NCBI GenBank assembly: GCA_950106755.1
Contig: OX467082.1
Coordinates: 3,410,001-3,474,000 of the forward strand
Direction: 5' to 3'
Origin: Climacium dendroides
Lineage: Eukaryota > Streptophyta > Bryopsida > Hypnales > Climaciaceae
DNA length: 64,000 bases
The translations under genes and the position numbers were made by a program. The notes under the pieces were generated by a model. The model was not told the DNA's origin. It did not search any database and was given only the letters and a program-made list of their open reading frames with translations. Every line of letters starts with the position of its first letter. Position 1 is the first letter of the stretch. Of this stretch, positions 48,440-60,439 are shown piece by piece.

Positions 48440-49425
48440 GGTGTAGAATGGTGCTTTCTACAAACACTTCAACCATGCACCTGTAAGTCAAAACACTTTA
48501 AGGTTTTTCTTGAAGTCTTAACTTTGAAAATTCATAGAAGTTACAAAAAATCTCAATTTTTTTTCCTTTGCAAACTTGAGATTGTCATTCATCTACACAT
48601 AAAAAATAACCTCAAATTACAATTTTGAAACGGTTTATGATTTACAATCTTTCTACCTTATTTTATTTTGCAAATAGGATCATCAATTTTTTATCTCATC
48701 AGATGTAGGCACTCAGTCAATTACAAAAGAGCATCTCAACATCCTAAAGTTCATCCACATTACAACAAGAAAGTCAACAGAAGCCAAAAACCTTCGGCAG
48801 TCTGGATGAAAACCAACCCGTACCCCAATCCTCATCCACTTCCGATACACCCACAAAGAATGACCACCTCCCCTAGATTACCAAACCCCAAATTTACATA
48901 TTCAAATAACTATGGTTAACCCTGGTTAAGCCTAGGTTGAGTTAAGTTAACTCTGTCCTCTCCGTGTGACCCCCTCCTCCTCCGCGACCCTCACCGCTCT
49001 GCCTTCGCAACGGATTCCCAACAACAAGGTTTGAGATTGTTTGCCTGATCGCGTTTGGAAATGCTGGTAAACGCTTCTGTCAGAATAAAGTGTGCCAACA
49101 GTCCTACCCACCCACTTTGAAGTCTTTTGTTGTTGTGGGTAAGTTATTGTTGTTGTAGGTGGAGTAGTTGGAGTTGGAGAACTAAGCTTAGTTGTCTGCG
49201 AAGCTTGAGCTTCATTCGGTCTCTGGAGCTTCCGTGAATTGGATATCCATGTCACATTTTGGATGTTTGTTGTATTGGACGATTGCGGGATGCAATGCTC
49301 AGCTGCTAAGTTGTGCGCAGAGCTCAATTAGCGTCGTTGTTGGAGGGTGTTTAGCTGTTGGAGGTTTGGGCAGATGAGGGAACGGGGATGCAATTGAGAA
49401 GTTTGGAAGGAGTATTGTCGTCGTT
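48440..49425 (+). promoter_or_regulatory. 5' flank of the MYB gene
   Basis: AT-rich sequence shifts to more balanced composition from about 48950, consistent with promoter and 5' UTR. A local repeat AACTATGGTTAACCCTGGTT then AAGCCTAGGTTGAGTTAAG lies near 48906-48950. Opposing open frames here (48947-49667, minus) appear to be chance. Confidence 0.3.
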
Positions 49426-51762
49426 ATGGACGTGGTGGTGGAAGGCGGCAATGGTAGCGCCCCGGCTACGACGACGCGGTTGAAGGGCCACAACGGTAGC
49501 GGAGGAGGAGCTGGCGGGACCGACGACCGGATCAAAGGGCCGTGGTCGCCCGAGGAAGACGTGGTGCTGAACCGGCTGGTGGAGAAATTCGGGGCTCGCA
49601 ATTGGAGTTTGATTGCACGCGGCATTCCGGGCCGCTCGGGGAAGTCGTGCCGCCTGCGTTGGTGCAATCAGCTCAATCCCGGCGTCAAGCGCAAACCCTT
49701 CACAGGTACTGTAGGGATCCTCACAAGTCCTCCTCTTCTCCTCTTGCTCGCCTCTGCAGATTGTCGGGCAAGGCCGTGCATTCGTAGGTTTCGCTCACTC
49801 GGCGTCTCCTATTGTTCGCTTCGTAAATTGTCGGAGAATCTAAGCGCTTGCAGTAATAGGATTTCACAGTAATTTAGGTGACAAATCATATTCAATATTG
49901 AGCTCTTCCGAAGTGTTCTATACGTTGAGCCCCATCGTCTAATTAGAGGCAGATGAATCTTCGCTGTTGAAAGCATGAAGATGAGTTTCAATGTCTTCTT
50001 CTCCTCTTTTGCTCGCTAATGCAAACTGTCGCGCAAGAGCTTGCATTCGTAGGTTTCGCTCACCCCGTGTCTCCTATTGTTCGCTCCGCAAATTGTCGGA
50101 GAATCAAAGCGCTGGCAGTAATAGGATTTCACAGTAATTTAGGTAATAAATCATATTCAGTATTGAGCTCTTCCGAAGTGTTGTTTGTATGCGTTGAAAC
50201 CCATTGTCTATTTAGAGACAGATGAATCTCCCCTGATGGAAGCATGAAGACGAGTTCAATGTTCTCCTCTTGCTCGCTTCTGCAGATTGTCGGGCAAGGG
50301 CTTGCATTCGTGGGGTTCGCTCACTCCGCGTCTCCTATTGTTCGCTTTTCCAAATTGTCGGAGAAGCAAAGGGCTTGCAGTATTAGGTTTCTGAGTAATT
50401 AAGGAGACAAATAGTATTCAATATTTTGCACTTCCGAAGTTCTGTATACGTTGAAACCCCATCGTCTAATTAGAGGCAGGTGAATCTCCCCTAATGGAGG
50501 CATGAAGTCTCCCGTGACAAGCATGCGGCGAGCTTCTAATGTCAGAAGAATGCAATAGCATCCCATGGTAAGTCCTGTCCAACGGTAAAACTGGCGACTC
50601 TAACTGAACTCAGACAAACTATTGAACTGGCCTCACACACTTTGCTGTCTGTATTCCTTGTAGAGGACGAAGACCGTGCCATAGTCGCCGCACATGCCAT
50701 CCACGGCAACAAGTGGGCTTCCATCGCGCGAATGCTTCCCGGCCGCACCGACAACGCCATCAAGAACCACTGGAACTCCACCCTCCGTCGCAAACACACA
50801 ACCAACAGCAACACCAACACCACCCCCAACGGCGGAGGCTCCACCTCCGACGGCGGTTCCACGGAGAAGGGCGCCACCAACAAGGACGACGACTACACCA
50901 ACAACTCCGACGACGACGAACGCACACCAAATACCCAAAACAATGACACAGACATGGGCGACGACTCCGACGACTCCGACACGCCCAAAACAACGGATCC
51001 CGACATGATGGATCCCGAAGGCGCACCTCCGCTCCCTTCGTCTGCTCCCATTCGCCCTGTTCCACGCCCGAGCGCCTTCACGTCCTACAGGAAGCTTGGC
51101 GTCCAACAACAAGCGCCAGTGCCTGTTCCGATTGAGGACGATGACAGCGTGATGGCGGCGTTTGGGGCGCCGTGGTGTGTGCCGGACGCACCCAGCACTT
51201 GCGGAAGAGGATGCTGCCCTCCGCCTGCTTCCCGAGGTTCACAGAGTCCGACTGGGATTCAACAGGTGAAACCTTATTTGTTTTAGGGTTTATTTGTTCA
51301 TGGAAGTAATGCTTGCAAATTGGAGAGGTTGCGTCTTGGCAATCGACATTGTGCACAGTACATCTTATTCCCCTGGTTTGCTACAATGCTGAAGCTCCAG
51401 CTTACTTGCCCGTGTGGCAGTGGCAGGAGCCTTCTATTTCCCCGAGAGGGCCGTTACTGGGACCTGACTATGTCGAATTCGGGGACGTTGCTGTTTCTGG
51501 CGATGGCGATGCCGATGCCGATGGGGATCCATCCCAATCGCCTGCATCTCTATTTGACGATGCATCCCTCTCGGAGCTTCTGTCTTCTGCGATTCATGCG
51601 GCGGTGACGGAGCTTGTGGTGCCGTTGTTGCAAGGGCAGGTGAAAGCTTGCAATCCGAGCTCGGGGGGTTTGGATATGGACTTGATGCGGGAGATTGTGG
51701 CCCAAGAGATTTCACGCTATTCCAATCTGCGAGTGCCACAGCAGGAGCCCACTTCTCAGTGA
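49426..51762 (+). CDS. R2R3-MYB transcription factor, MYB1/MYB25/MYB109-like
   Basis: This is a nuclear DNA-binding regulator. Exon 1 (49426-49705) encodes an acidic/Gly leader and R2 ([20 protein letters not shown] to [13 protein letters not shown]), then [10 protein letters not shown]. The intron splits the R3 start, and exon 2 (from 50664) continues [20 protein letters not shown] to [27 protein letters not shown] and the short CGRGCC motif place it with the MYB1/MYB25/MYB109 subgroup rather than MYB44. A long Asn/Thr/Asp-rich linker follows. Exon 3 ends ..[23 protein letters not shown] and TGA at 51762. The exon 2/3 junction is uncertain. A donor at 51237 (phase 1) fits acceptor 51400 and gives 404 aa. 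The stronger-looking donor at 51266 keeps frame only with acceptor 51327. Confidence 0.92.
49730..50510 (+). repeat. Three 260-bp tandem repeats in MYB intron 1
   Basis: Units anchored at GCTCGC (49746, 50011, 50272) repeat the series TGTCGGGCAAG, CTTGCATTCGTAGG, TCTCCTATTGTTCGCT, AAATTGTCGGAGAA, ATAGGATTTCACAGTAATTT, CACTTCCGAAGT-like and CCATCGTCTAATTAGAGGCA. The periods are 265 and 261 bp. Divergence among units is moderate. The repeats fill most of the 958-bp intron and carry CTCTGCAG/GCTTGCAG acceptor-like sites. Confidence 0.85.
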
Positions 51763-53690
51763 GTGTCTTATCAGTTATGCTGTTTCTTGTATCATGTATG
51801 TATATGGAATTCTACCAGCTGCTGATTTGCTTACCACCGGCTGGGACACTATGAGCTAGATCTGTGTAACGCGAGCTTCATGTATAGCGAACAGTGGTTG
51901 GAATAATTGTTGATAGTAGCACCACGATTTGTAGGTTTGGGTGAAGGAGTAATTCCCCTTGTAGAGTTCGGAATGCAGTTCTGAAGCCAATTTGGGAGAG
52001 AGTCAGAGGGGAGAGGGAGGTGAGCTTATATTCTTCTTTTTTTTTCTATTTATTAGAATACGATGATGACTTTGGGATAGTTAATTTGTAGTGATGATAC
52101 GAGGCATGTCATAATGGCCTCTCTTCGTGTCTTGCTTTACATGCCAATGTGTCATTGGAAAATGTGGAACTGGAAACGTTGATAGTGAAAGATTTTGTAC
52201 CTTGAGAGTCAAAAGTGGAGCAGAGTTGCATAGCGGAGTTCTTGAGATTGTGTTGATGTCCCTCTGGCATTTGGTGTGTTGAGTTTTTTGGAGTGAAAAC
52301 CTGAGGTTCTTATTTTTTCATGCTTGTATGGCCTCACTGGTAATTTGAGAATCGTTTTTTTAGTCAAAAGCCAGATCTGACACTTTAGCTTCCACTCCCT
52401 CATGTCACTTGGTCATCTCCTAAATTAGAAAAAAATATATCACATTGGTTATCTCATTCACCAATAGTGACCACAATAGATTCAATTCATAATAAGATGA
52501 ATCCAAAGATTTATTCCATATTTTTTAAGTTGGGGAGAGGATTTTGAAAAGTCATGGTTTGTTAACCTACTTTGGTCTACATTGAATGTACACCACTTCT
52601 TTTTCATTTGTTCTTGACTTTGTGCTTTTTTGAATTGACAACTCGTAGTTAAGGTAGAACTACCCATTACCATATAGATTTGCTATCTAGGTACTTTGGA
52701 GAAGCTATTTATGAGCTCTCATATTTTTCAGAGATTGAATTGTTTGAGAGAAGTCAATTGTAAAAAAAATAAAGACATTCCCAGAAGAATTGAATTTTTT
52801 GTGATTTTTCAAAGCTGAAATGTAAAACTGTGAGTAGACCCTTGGTAAAGCATGACCAGACCATTGTTGAAGCATGGGCTGATGTGTCCGCTCCCCAATG
52901 CATCGCCATCATGATCATGGATGAGTAAGATTGTGGTAATAAGATGGTCCAGTGACGGAAATGGGAGGAACTTGTAGGTGGGAGAATTGGGTAAATGGTG
53001 GTAATGGGTAGTTCTACCTTACATAGTTCCATACTTCCAAATGGCTCCTTCTCCAACTTGGAATATTAGTCCCACTCTTGCAACTCAAGCCCAAACAAGG
53101 AATTAAAGGGTTTTTTACACGTCAAAGTGGTTATTAAAATGTGTTTGGTCCTTTACTTGTGTGATATTTGTGTGTAATTAGTTGGGTTTTTTGCAAAGGC
53201 CAAAACTCTAATCACAGTGGGTGCACGAGTCCAAAAGTAGGTTACAAACAAAAACACATCATCAAACACAATGCTCGTCAAATACCTTGAAGGTCTTAAA
53301 GGAATAACTCTTAGTATTTACACAAACTCAAGAGAATATCAAGACTCTAGTGTACACATTGGTTGCAAAAACTTCTCCTAGGCTGTTACTCAAAAGGTAG
53401 ACCCTTTTTCATAGCCACTCCATTGCCATCACAATGGAGTGATCTAACAATATGAACTTTCAAATTGTACCTTGTACCTTACCGAAGATAGCTCACCAAT
53501 ATAATATGTAATAAGGACGATGTCTTGTTGAAATTGGAGGGATCTAACAATATGAACATGCACTTCACGTACCGGAAACTGGCCAAGTAATGACACTCAA
53601 ATCCTGTGTAATCGTCTCTTCGTCAATTCCTGGAGAAATGATGCTCAAACTTCGCAAAAGAGATGCAACTTAGGTTGTGAGCTTTGTAAA
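51763..53690. other. Spacer between convergent MYB and sulfate transporter genes
   Basis: It holds the MYB 3' UTR and AT-rich spacer. A perfect 22-bp inverted pair (AAGGTAGAACTACCCATTAC and two more bases, 52651-52672; reverse complement at 52999-53020) bounds a 370-bp segment. A short direct repeat GATCTAACAATATGAAC occurs near 53441 and 53550. No gene was seen. Confidence 0.5.
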
Positions 53691-53693
53691 CTG

Positions 53694-56600
53694 CTACGTG
53701 GTGTCATCGCCGGGTGCTATTAGTGATGAACTCTCTGACTCTGATCGTGAGGCTTCACGTCTCCAAGAAGAGGGGTCGCCGTCTTGATCGTGTCGACTCT
53801 GTCGCTCACGATTGACTCTCCTCAAAGATTGTGGGTCGCTTTTCTCTTCGGAAACGTGATCACCCTGCAAGAGCGAAAGGCAGACTTGAACAGCATCGTG
53901 AACTCTGACAAAATACCATGAAAGGCCGATCAGGTCAGGGATTCCCGCGCGGGCTAGAGTCTCCATTACTCGCGGATTTGGGTTGCAAAGCGCCATCTGC
54001 ACACTCCAATTTACAGTAGGCTTTAGCGACTCGCAATACAGTAGGCCAGTTACTATCCACAAGGCGGACTGTTGAGAACTGTGCATCAGAAAACAAGGCG
54101 TAGAAAACAACCTGAATTTTGCGGGCTTTGTACGCATGATAAATTTCTTTGATAGCATGAACGCCAGTAGAATCGACGTATGTCACCGCTGCGCATTAAA
54201 TACCCCTATAATTATAAAATTCAAAATGGTTTTCGAGCCTCGATTTCAACAGTTCTACCTGTTAGAAGTCTAGAATGCAATCTCATCTAGCATACAAACT
54301 CATCATTATTTGGACTGTTGATACTGAGAAAGTCACCACAAAGCTTGATATTGAAAGCAAGGTCAGGGCATCAGAAAATTACGCGACATCTCAATGATAA
54401 GAAAACTGATACGGCCAACGTCATTTCCCTTGTTTGCTGAAATCCCCGTATGAAGTTCAAACTCCTGCAGCCTGTCATGGGTATCTAAAACTCAGAAGCT
54501 GAAGGATAGGAAAAAAACAAATATTGGATCAAGTGAAAGGATAGAACATGAGTACCTGTCTTTTATGAAATTAATGTTGGCGAAGTATATAGGAGAGTCA
54601 ATTCTGAGAATGACGATTCCATGGTAGATGAATGCATCAGGATACTGCAGTATATTACGGTACACAGTGGTACCTGGCAATCGACCTAACACGGCTGCCA
54701 GCAAGAAACGGAACTGTCAGAATCAAACGACACCCTACCAAGTCAGCAGCAACAACGTGTACGAATAGCCCTGGCTAATGTAATGAAATAAGGAGAGCGG
54801 GATGGGGAGAGCGCCAAGTTCCAACGGAAACAACAACGAGCTTACCCATATGCGGATTGGCTGTCTCGTAGATGACAAACGCAAGAGACAAGCCCACCTA
54901 ACAAACAAAAAAGAGAAAATCAAAATTCTGAGACATTCAAAACCCTTCGATATTGACACCTTGTCTCAAAGAAATTCACCAAGTCTTAAATATGCAACAA
55001 ACGTGGAGAGTTTGCGATGTGCACGGATTCCTTGCAAATCCAGTTCTAGCACCAGGCCCTCACATCATAAAGAATATTGTAGGATATCTTACCCCAATTA
55101 AAACGCCAACCTCAACGCCCAAAAAAAGGGTAAACAAGCTGGCTGCAAGCCAGAGTGAAAAATCCTTCTTCTCCACTCGCCACAAGAATATTCCTTCAGC
55201 ATAATCTACCTGTAATGTTTTCAATCATAATCGTCAAAATTTAGACGGCCACAGACGTATCCAAATCCAGAAGTCAACGAATAATTGATAGAGTAGTTTT
55301 CGAATTTCTATGATTACAGGATTTACCAGGTCAGAAGACATACCAAACCAATAACAGCGGATATAACAATAGCCGCTAGGGCACACTGCCATCAAGAGAA
55401 AAACACACATCACAAGACATCAAGAAGTATCACAAACATTCAGATTTCATGGTTTCCCAAGTTCCCAAATCTATCGAAATTGAAATCTACTCTTCACTTT
55501 TGGATGTTCTAAAATTGTTTCATTTTGTAAAGCATAAAATTGTATAGCATAACACTTTGCAAGACGCTTTGACTGGCCACTGGCGAATATATCTACATAA
55601 TTGAGCATCTCCTACTCACTCTCCTCGGCTACCCAACCCTCACTATTTCGACCGCAAGAAAAGGAAAACAAGGCCAACTTGCAAAATGGGATATACTGTA
55701 AATAGGTGCTCGATGATACCTGTGGAATTTCTGCGAAAAGAGGTGTGAGGAACAGTAAAACCGATGTTACCAGCAGGCCCATAATGATCCCTGCAAATCC
55801 AGTTTTGGCACCAGTTTCCTGCATTACGGCAGACCTGGAAAAAGACCCTGCGGTTTGCATACGAGTAAGATTTTGAACCTCGCGTCAATGAGGCAAGGGG
55901 ATTCATCTGGCAAACACCAAGTTCTGAAGATTGCCGAAGGGTTCAAGTGAAACCATAGATATGCTGCGAAATAAATGTCGGAGCATTCTCATAAACAAAC
56001 GGCCAGCGTATACTAAGGCGTTATGAATAGAGATCTGAATGACGATTACTTGGTATGAACAATAAGGAAACGACAGATTACTTGGTGAAGTTCTAGAAGA
56101 CAAAATTGACAAACCTGTGGTAGTATACGCAGAGAAGGCAGAGCCAAGCACATTCGCCACTCCTAGCCCAAAAAGCTGCAAAACGATGGGATGCGCAAGT
56201 TAGTCTACTTTGATACACTGTGTGTCAGAATAGAAAACCTATTAAAATTTCAGCGTAAGAGTATACGCCATACTTTTCCGATCTCAGATGGTGCATCTGG
56301 AGGAAAAACTGGCGAGTACACATTCTACGCCGATTAAACAATTCAAAGAGAAGCCACTCCATAGGCAAATTCCTTATTGAGGTTCTACCATAATTTATGA
56401 CTGCCTTTGAGTATCAGTGCGTGGTTTTGCTAACCTCTTGGTTAGAGTCGATCTCATAACCATTTTTAGCAGCCAAAGCTTTAGCAATGCCGACTGATTC
56501 CTGCATGCATCAGTATAAGAAGTATAAGACATGCAAGCGGCACTGCAATATCGAAGGAGGGGGGGGGGGGGGGGGATGGAAACAGCTATGCTGAGAGAAT

Positions 56601-59096
56601 GTTCCACGAACCAGAATAGCAACACCACAAATAAGAGCTGCCGTGGGCAATAGTTTACTGGCAGATGCGAAGTCATATTGCAGTGAGAATCCTGGAAGTC
56701 CTTGTGGTATTGGACCAACCTGCAAAAAAAAGAATCATTGAGAACTATCATGAAATAATTATTGGGATATTATCATGAACACTTGTGCTGTTCAAACTGC
56801 TCTCATGACGTAGAAACGCAGAAACTTAGGAATTCAGCACGCAAACTAGCTCTACGCCACATTCTCACCACGCTTATTGAATGAGGATGGAATATCTTGA
56901 CAAAAATGGTGCCAGAAATGACAGCAGTAAGAGGCCCTGCTGCACGGAGCATTCGCAAGTGCTTGTAATTCTTTCCCTGCACCATGGTCGTAAAACAAAC
57001 ATTCAGATATAAAAGTCAGTAACGGAGAGCCAAAAACAGTGCGCCAATCACGAGACCTTCATGGCTCGATCTGCGCAGGCCAGAAGTGAATACTCACCAG
57101 ATGCTTCATGATCAGGAGAACTGTGAGGAAGGCACAACCCAATGTGAACGGTTGCCACTTGAACTGCAACCAAAGCCACCATTGCAAATTCAACCACATA
57201 CTTCTCGTAAAAAACGAAGAAGACAAATCACCTTTGTGGTTATCAAATGGGGATATACAAATATTCTCGGAATCATGCCTTCCATGCTCAAAATATGCTA
57301 ATTTACTCTGGAAGACCTGCTGTCATCTCGAACATTTTAACCAGAGGAAACCAGAGACCTTAAGTAGCATTGATATTCAAGCAAGTCACCTGCGACCTGC
57401 CGGCGATAATACTCCGAACAAGGGGGATTAACTTGCTGCCGCCAGAAACCTCATAACCTAGAAAACTCTTGATTTGAGATAAACCGATAATAATAGCCGA
57501 CCCAGTCGTGAACCCAGAAATAATCGAGTGACTGATAAATCGGATGAGCCAACCTAATCTGCAACACAGAACGTTCAGTTGAATCCTTTCTAGAACATGC
57601 GCAACTCTTAAAGACAAAAATATTCAAGTTTGAATCACTTGCGATACGTAAATAAGTTACATGCGCAGATTTTTAAGCACTAAAAACTTACACCGTGCTA
57701 AATCTTGTCCACCGACTACTGGATAGCAGCTATATTCTTCCAGGGTACGTGACACTGATAACTAATATTCCCTATCAAAAACGAAGTCTGTGCCAGGGAG
57801 TACCTGATCAAGCCCATGAAAACCTCTAAGATCCCAACCATAAGTGCAAGTAGGATAGCAAGCTGAGTGTATTGTTCATCGGTGCTTCCATTATCACGAT
57901 CGACAAGAGGCGCCAACCCATTAGAGACTAACAGCGACACCAACGCCACAGGACCAATAGCGAGTTGGCGAGAGGATCCGAATAATGCATACGTAAAAAT
58001 GGGAATAAATCCTGAATCTGCAAAAAGTAGTTGAGACATACTGATGATTTAAGGATACATTTCATCACACACAGGAAGAGAGAACATCAAGATCTGGTCA
58101 AGTTGTCAAAAATAATAAATCAGCGCCGGAATGTACACAATACAGAGAAAAAGGCATAGTTCTAGTGATTTTAAAACAAGTCCATTTAAACCCAAATAAT
58201 AATAATTTAAAGTACTGGAGGAAAACAACAAAAGCAACAAAGATTGTAAAGTCTGGTCTTACAAAGACCATAAATAGGGTGAAGGCCAGCAAGCTTGGCG
58301 TACGACATTCCCTGCATACCCCAAACATAAGAACAACCAAAGCAGCTTGCTTAGTTTATACAAGCCTCACCACAACGATGTCCATACTTGACTTGCGTTC
58401 ACTCAAGCTTCTCATCGACCACACAATTGGCTCCCAGGCACAGCCCTATGAGATTTTAATGACTACTTAGAAAACAGTTCTCATTCAGTCGAATTCTGAG
58501 TCTCTAAGGAGGATTCATTGACCACAGACTATCTCCAATAGGAATTTACAGAATCTATAAACTAATAAAGCCTACGTAATTTGCTCAATATATTTGTCTT
58601 CGAATCTGTTCCGATACCCTGAAAAAGAGTGTAACTACGTGCCTCAACCAAAAGAGTAGAGGGTCTTCCCAATTCAACCAAAACACAGCAATCGTAGGCT
58701 TGTAGTGACTCCTCCCATACTTGATCTTCAAGAGATATGTACATAAGATGGTACCTGAGGAATAAGCATGGTGCCCACGGTGACCCCCGCCAGCGCATCC
58801 GCTTTCAAGCTGTCGTGCCAGTTGTAAGCCTTCATCCACACTAACGAGGGCAACAACGTTTCCAGCCATGTCTTAGGTTGCCCCGCTCCTTCAAACGGAT
58901 TCCCCCCGCAAATCTGTATCAAGGGCGACGAAGGTGACAATTGCGAAACCGGCAGGACTTTTACTGGTCTGGCAGCAGCAGAGGTCCCGGAGCCGGTGCC
59001 TTGTTGCTGCTGCCTCCGCCCGTCTGCCAGTGCACTGATATCGATTGCACTCTCTGAGGTGTACATTGTGTGATCTACCAATTCCACACTCAACAA
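53694..59096 (-). CDS. Sulfate transporter, SULTR4-like, with C-terminal STAS domain, 17 exons
   Basis: This is a SLC26/SulP family membrane transporter; plant group 4 members export sulfate from the vacuole. Exons: 59096-58755, 58311-58263, 58017-57804, 57558-57390, 57163-57098, 56976-56869, 56719-56612, 56500-56435, 56175-56115, 55847-55720, 55385-55344, 55209-55093, 54897-54846, 54694-54556, 54471-54383, 54188-54112 and 53996-53694, summing to 709 aa in frame. Signatures are [85 protein letters not shown], and STAS segments [20 protein letters not shown] and [20 protein letters not shown]. The [20 protein letters not shown] and [14 protein letters not shown] blocks favour group 4 over groups 1-3. 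Translation may begin at 59096 or at Met 59066. The extreme C-terminus is Arg/Ser-rich ([19 protein letters not shown]), an unusual tail. Intron donors after exons 7 and 16 (GTTCGT, GTTGTT) are weak but the phases fit. Confidence 0.93.
56559..56575 (+). repeat. 17-base G homopolymer in sulfate transporter intron
   Basis: This G run lies in the intron between exons 7 and 8 (C-rich in the transcript). It is prone to length error in sequencing and could form a quadruplex in the template strand. Confidence 0.8.
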
Positions 59097-59990
59097 ACTC
59101 CCATAGCTCTCACTCTACCCCTCTTCCTTCATAACTCATCTCAATTCCTCAAGACCTACCACCCGACATGCCGAATCTGTAAGCAAGCCAATTCATCAGT
59201 AGGCAGCTCAAAATCTCCTTCTACACTCACAATTCAAACCTGCACGTAAAGTGCTCCCTCACCACCACAAAGACGAACACCAGAATTTCATCTTCCCTCA
59301 CGGCACGACAACCAAAACCTTCACGCACGTCAGCGAAGAATCCGACAAATTCGAGCTCGTAATCTGACCTAATCTCGCACTTCACACCAATTCAATCCGT
59401 CTAACGAGTCAAACCGAAACGTGAAATCAATTATACTGTTGCATTAATTCATTTCGGAAGCTCCACCTGCATTTTTAATTTTTTTTTTTAACAAATGAAA
59501 CAGGAATCCACCTGCATTTCCACACGGCGCTTCTGAAACTGTCTGGAGATTTTGACCTACGAGTACAAGTCCTACAGCAAGCCTGGAGACGAAATGACGA
59601 CGAATGGATACTCGTGAGCTTTGAGGAACTGAAGCTCCGTCGCAGTACTTACAGTGATCCAGCAAACGGAGGAAATACAGGGCAGTCGACTGTTACGTTT
59701 CAAAAATGAACGAGATAAGACTTGGACGGGAATATGCGCGTATAGTGTTGAGGTTCATTGAACCTGGCTTATGGTAAATTAGATGCCGCCATTGGGTAAT
59801 TCTGGGTAAGTTAATTCGAGGGGAAGTTACTGTCGGAAAGAGATATTTTGGACAGGTGGCGTGACAGGGGTGGTTGAGAAGCCTGTTCGTGACAAATGGC
59901 ATCCAGTCACTTGCCCTCAGCCATCATTTTCTTTTTTTTTAATTTTGGTGTGCGTCAAAGTTACAGAATTTTGGATTGCTTGTTTCTAAA
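59097..59990 (-). promoter_or_regulatory. 5' flank of the sulfate transporter gene
   Basis: The region is more GC-balanced than the spacer beyond about 59930 and probably includes the 5' UTR, possibly with a noncoding exon. I could not identify a transcription start or a sulfur-response motif with confidence. Confidence 0.35.
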
Positions 59991-59998
59991 TTTATTGA

Positions 59999-60376
59999 AT
60001 AACCTCTAATGCCAAAGTCCTTTTTTTAAGCTTCTTGAATTTTGCTTTAAATTGAAAAAAGAAAAAACATTTTCATAAGTTTTATCAATTTTTTTGAATT
60101 GTAACCATATAAATTCAAAGTAGACATGTTAGAGATCACATGGGAAAAGAAAACATAACAATATTATTTGTGGAATGAAAGATCTTAATGTTTGAACTTG
60201 AGAGTGTTAAAATTGTGAAAGAGATTTGATGTCTTTCAATCCTTTTTTCACAAGTCGAAACTAAAAAATTGGTCACCAAAAAATTTGAGGTTAAAGGGCA
60301 TAACCTCGTAAGGTTTTAGTTAATTTCAAAGTATTGTTGATACCCAAATTTGGTGGCTTGGGCATTTAGAGGTTAA
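59999..60376. mobile_element. Short non-autonomous element with TTAA-type inverted ends
   Basis: The left end ATAACCTCTAATGCCAAAG matches the reverse complement of the right end CTTGGGCATTTAGAGGTTAA (ending 60376). The segment is about 378 bp without coding content. Its left 200 bp is the inverted relative of 4120-4311. The ends fit a TTAA-target element of piggyBac type, with one flank mutated to ATAA. Confidence 0.55.
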
Positions 60377-60439
60377 TGATCCATATTGTTTAGTGCAATG
60401 ATAATTTTAAATCTATGGGTTTGATTTACAAATTACCAT

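Noticed and set aside
48947..49667. Minus-strand ORFs upstream of and across the MYB start
   Set aside because: Ser/Thr/Pro-rich low-complexity frames antisense to the MYB leader; no domain.
50633..51112. 159-aa minus-strand ORF opposite MYB exon 2
   Set aside because: Antisense of the GC-rich MYB exon; low-complexity Val/Gly translation.
51320..51607. Alternative frame as MYB exon 3
   Set aside because: The other frame (to 51762) has an acidic linker and a helical, MYB-like C-terminus. This one becomes low-complexity (AMAMPMPMG). It is kept only as a splicing ambiguity.
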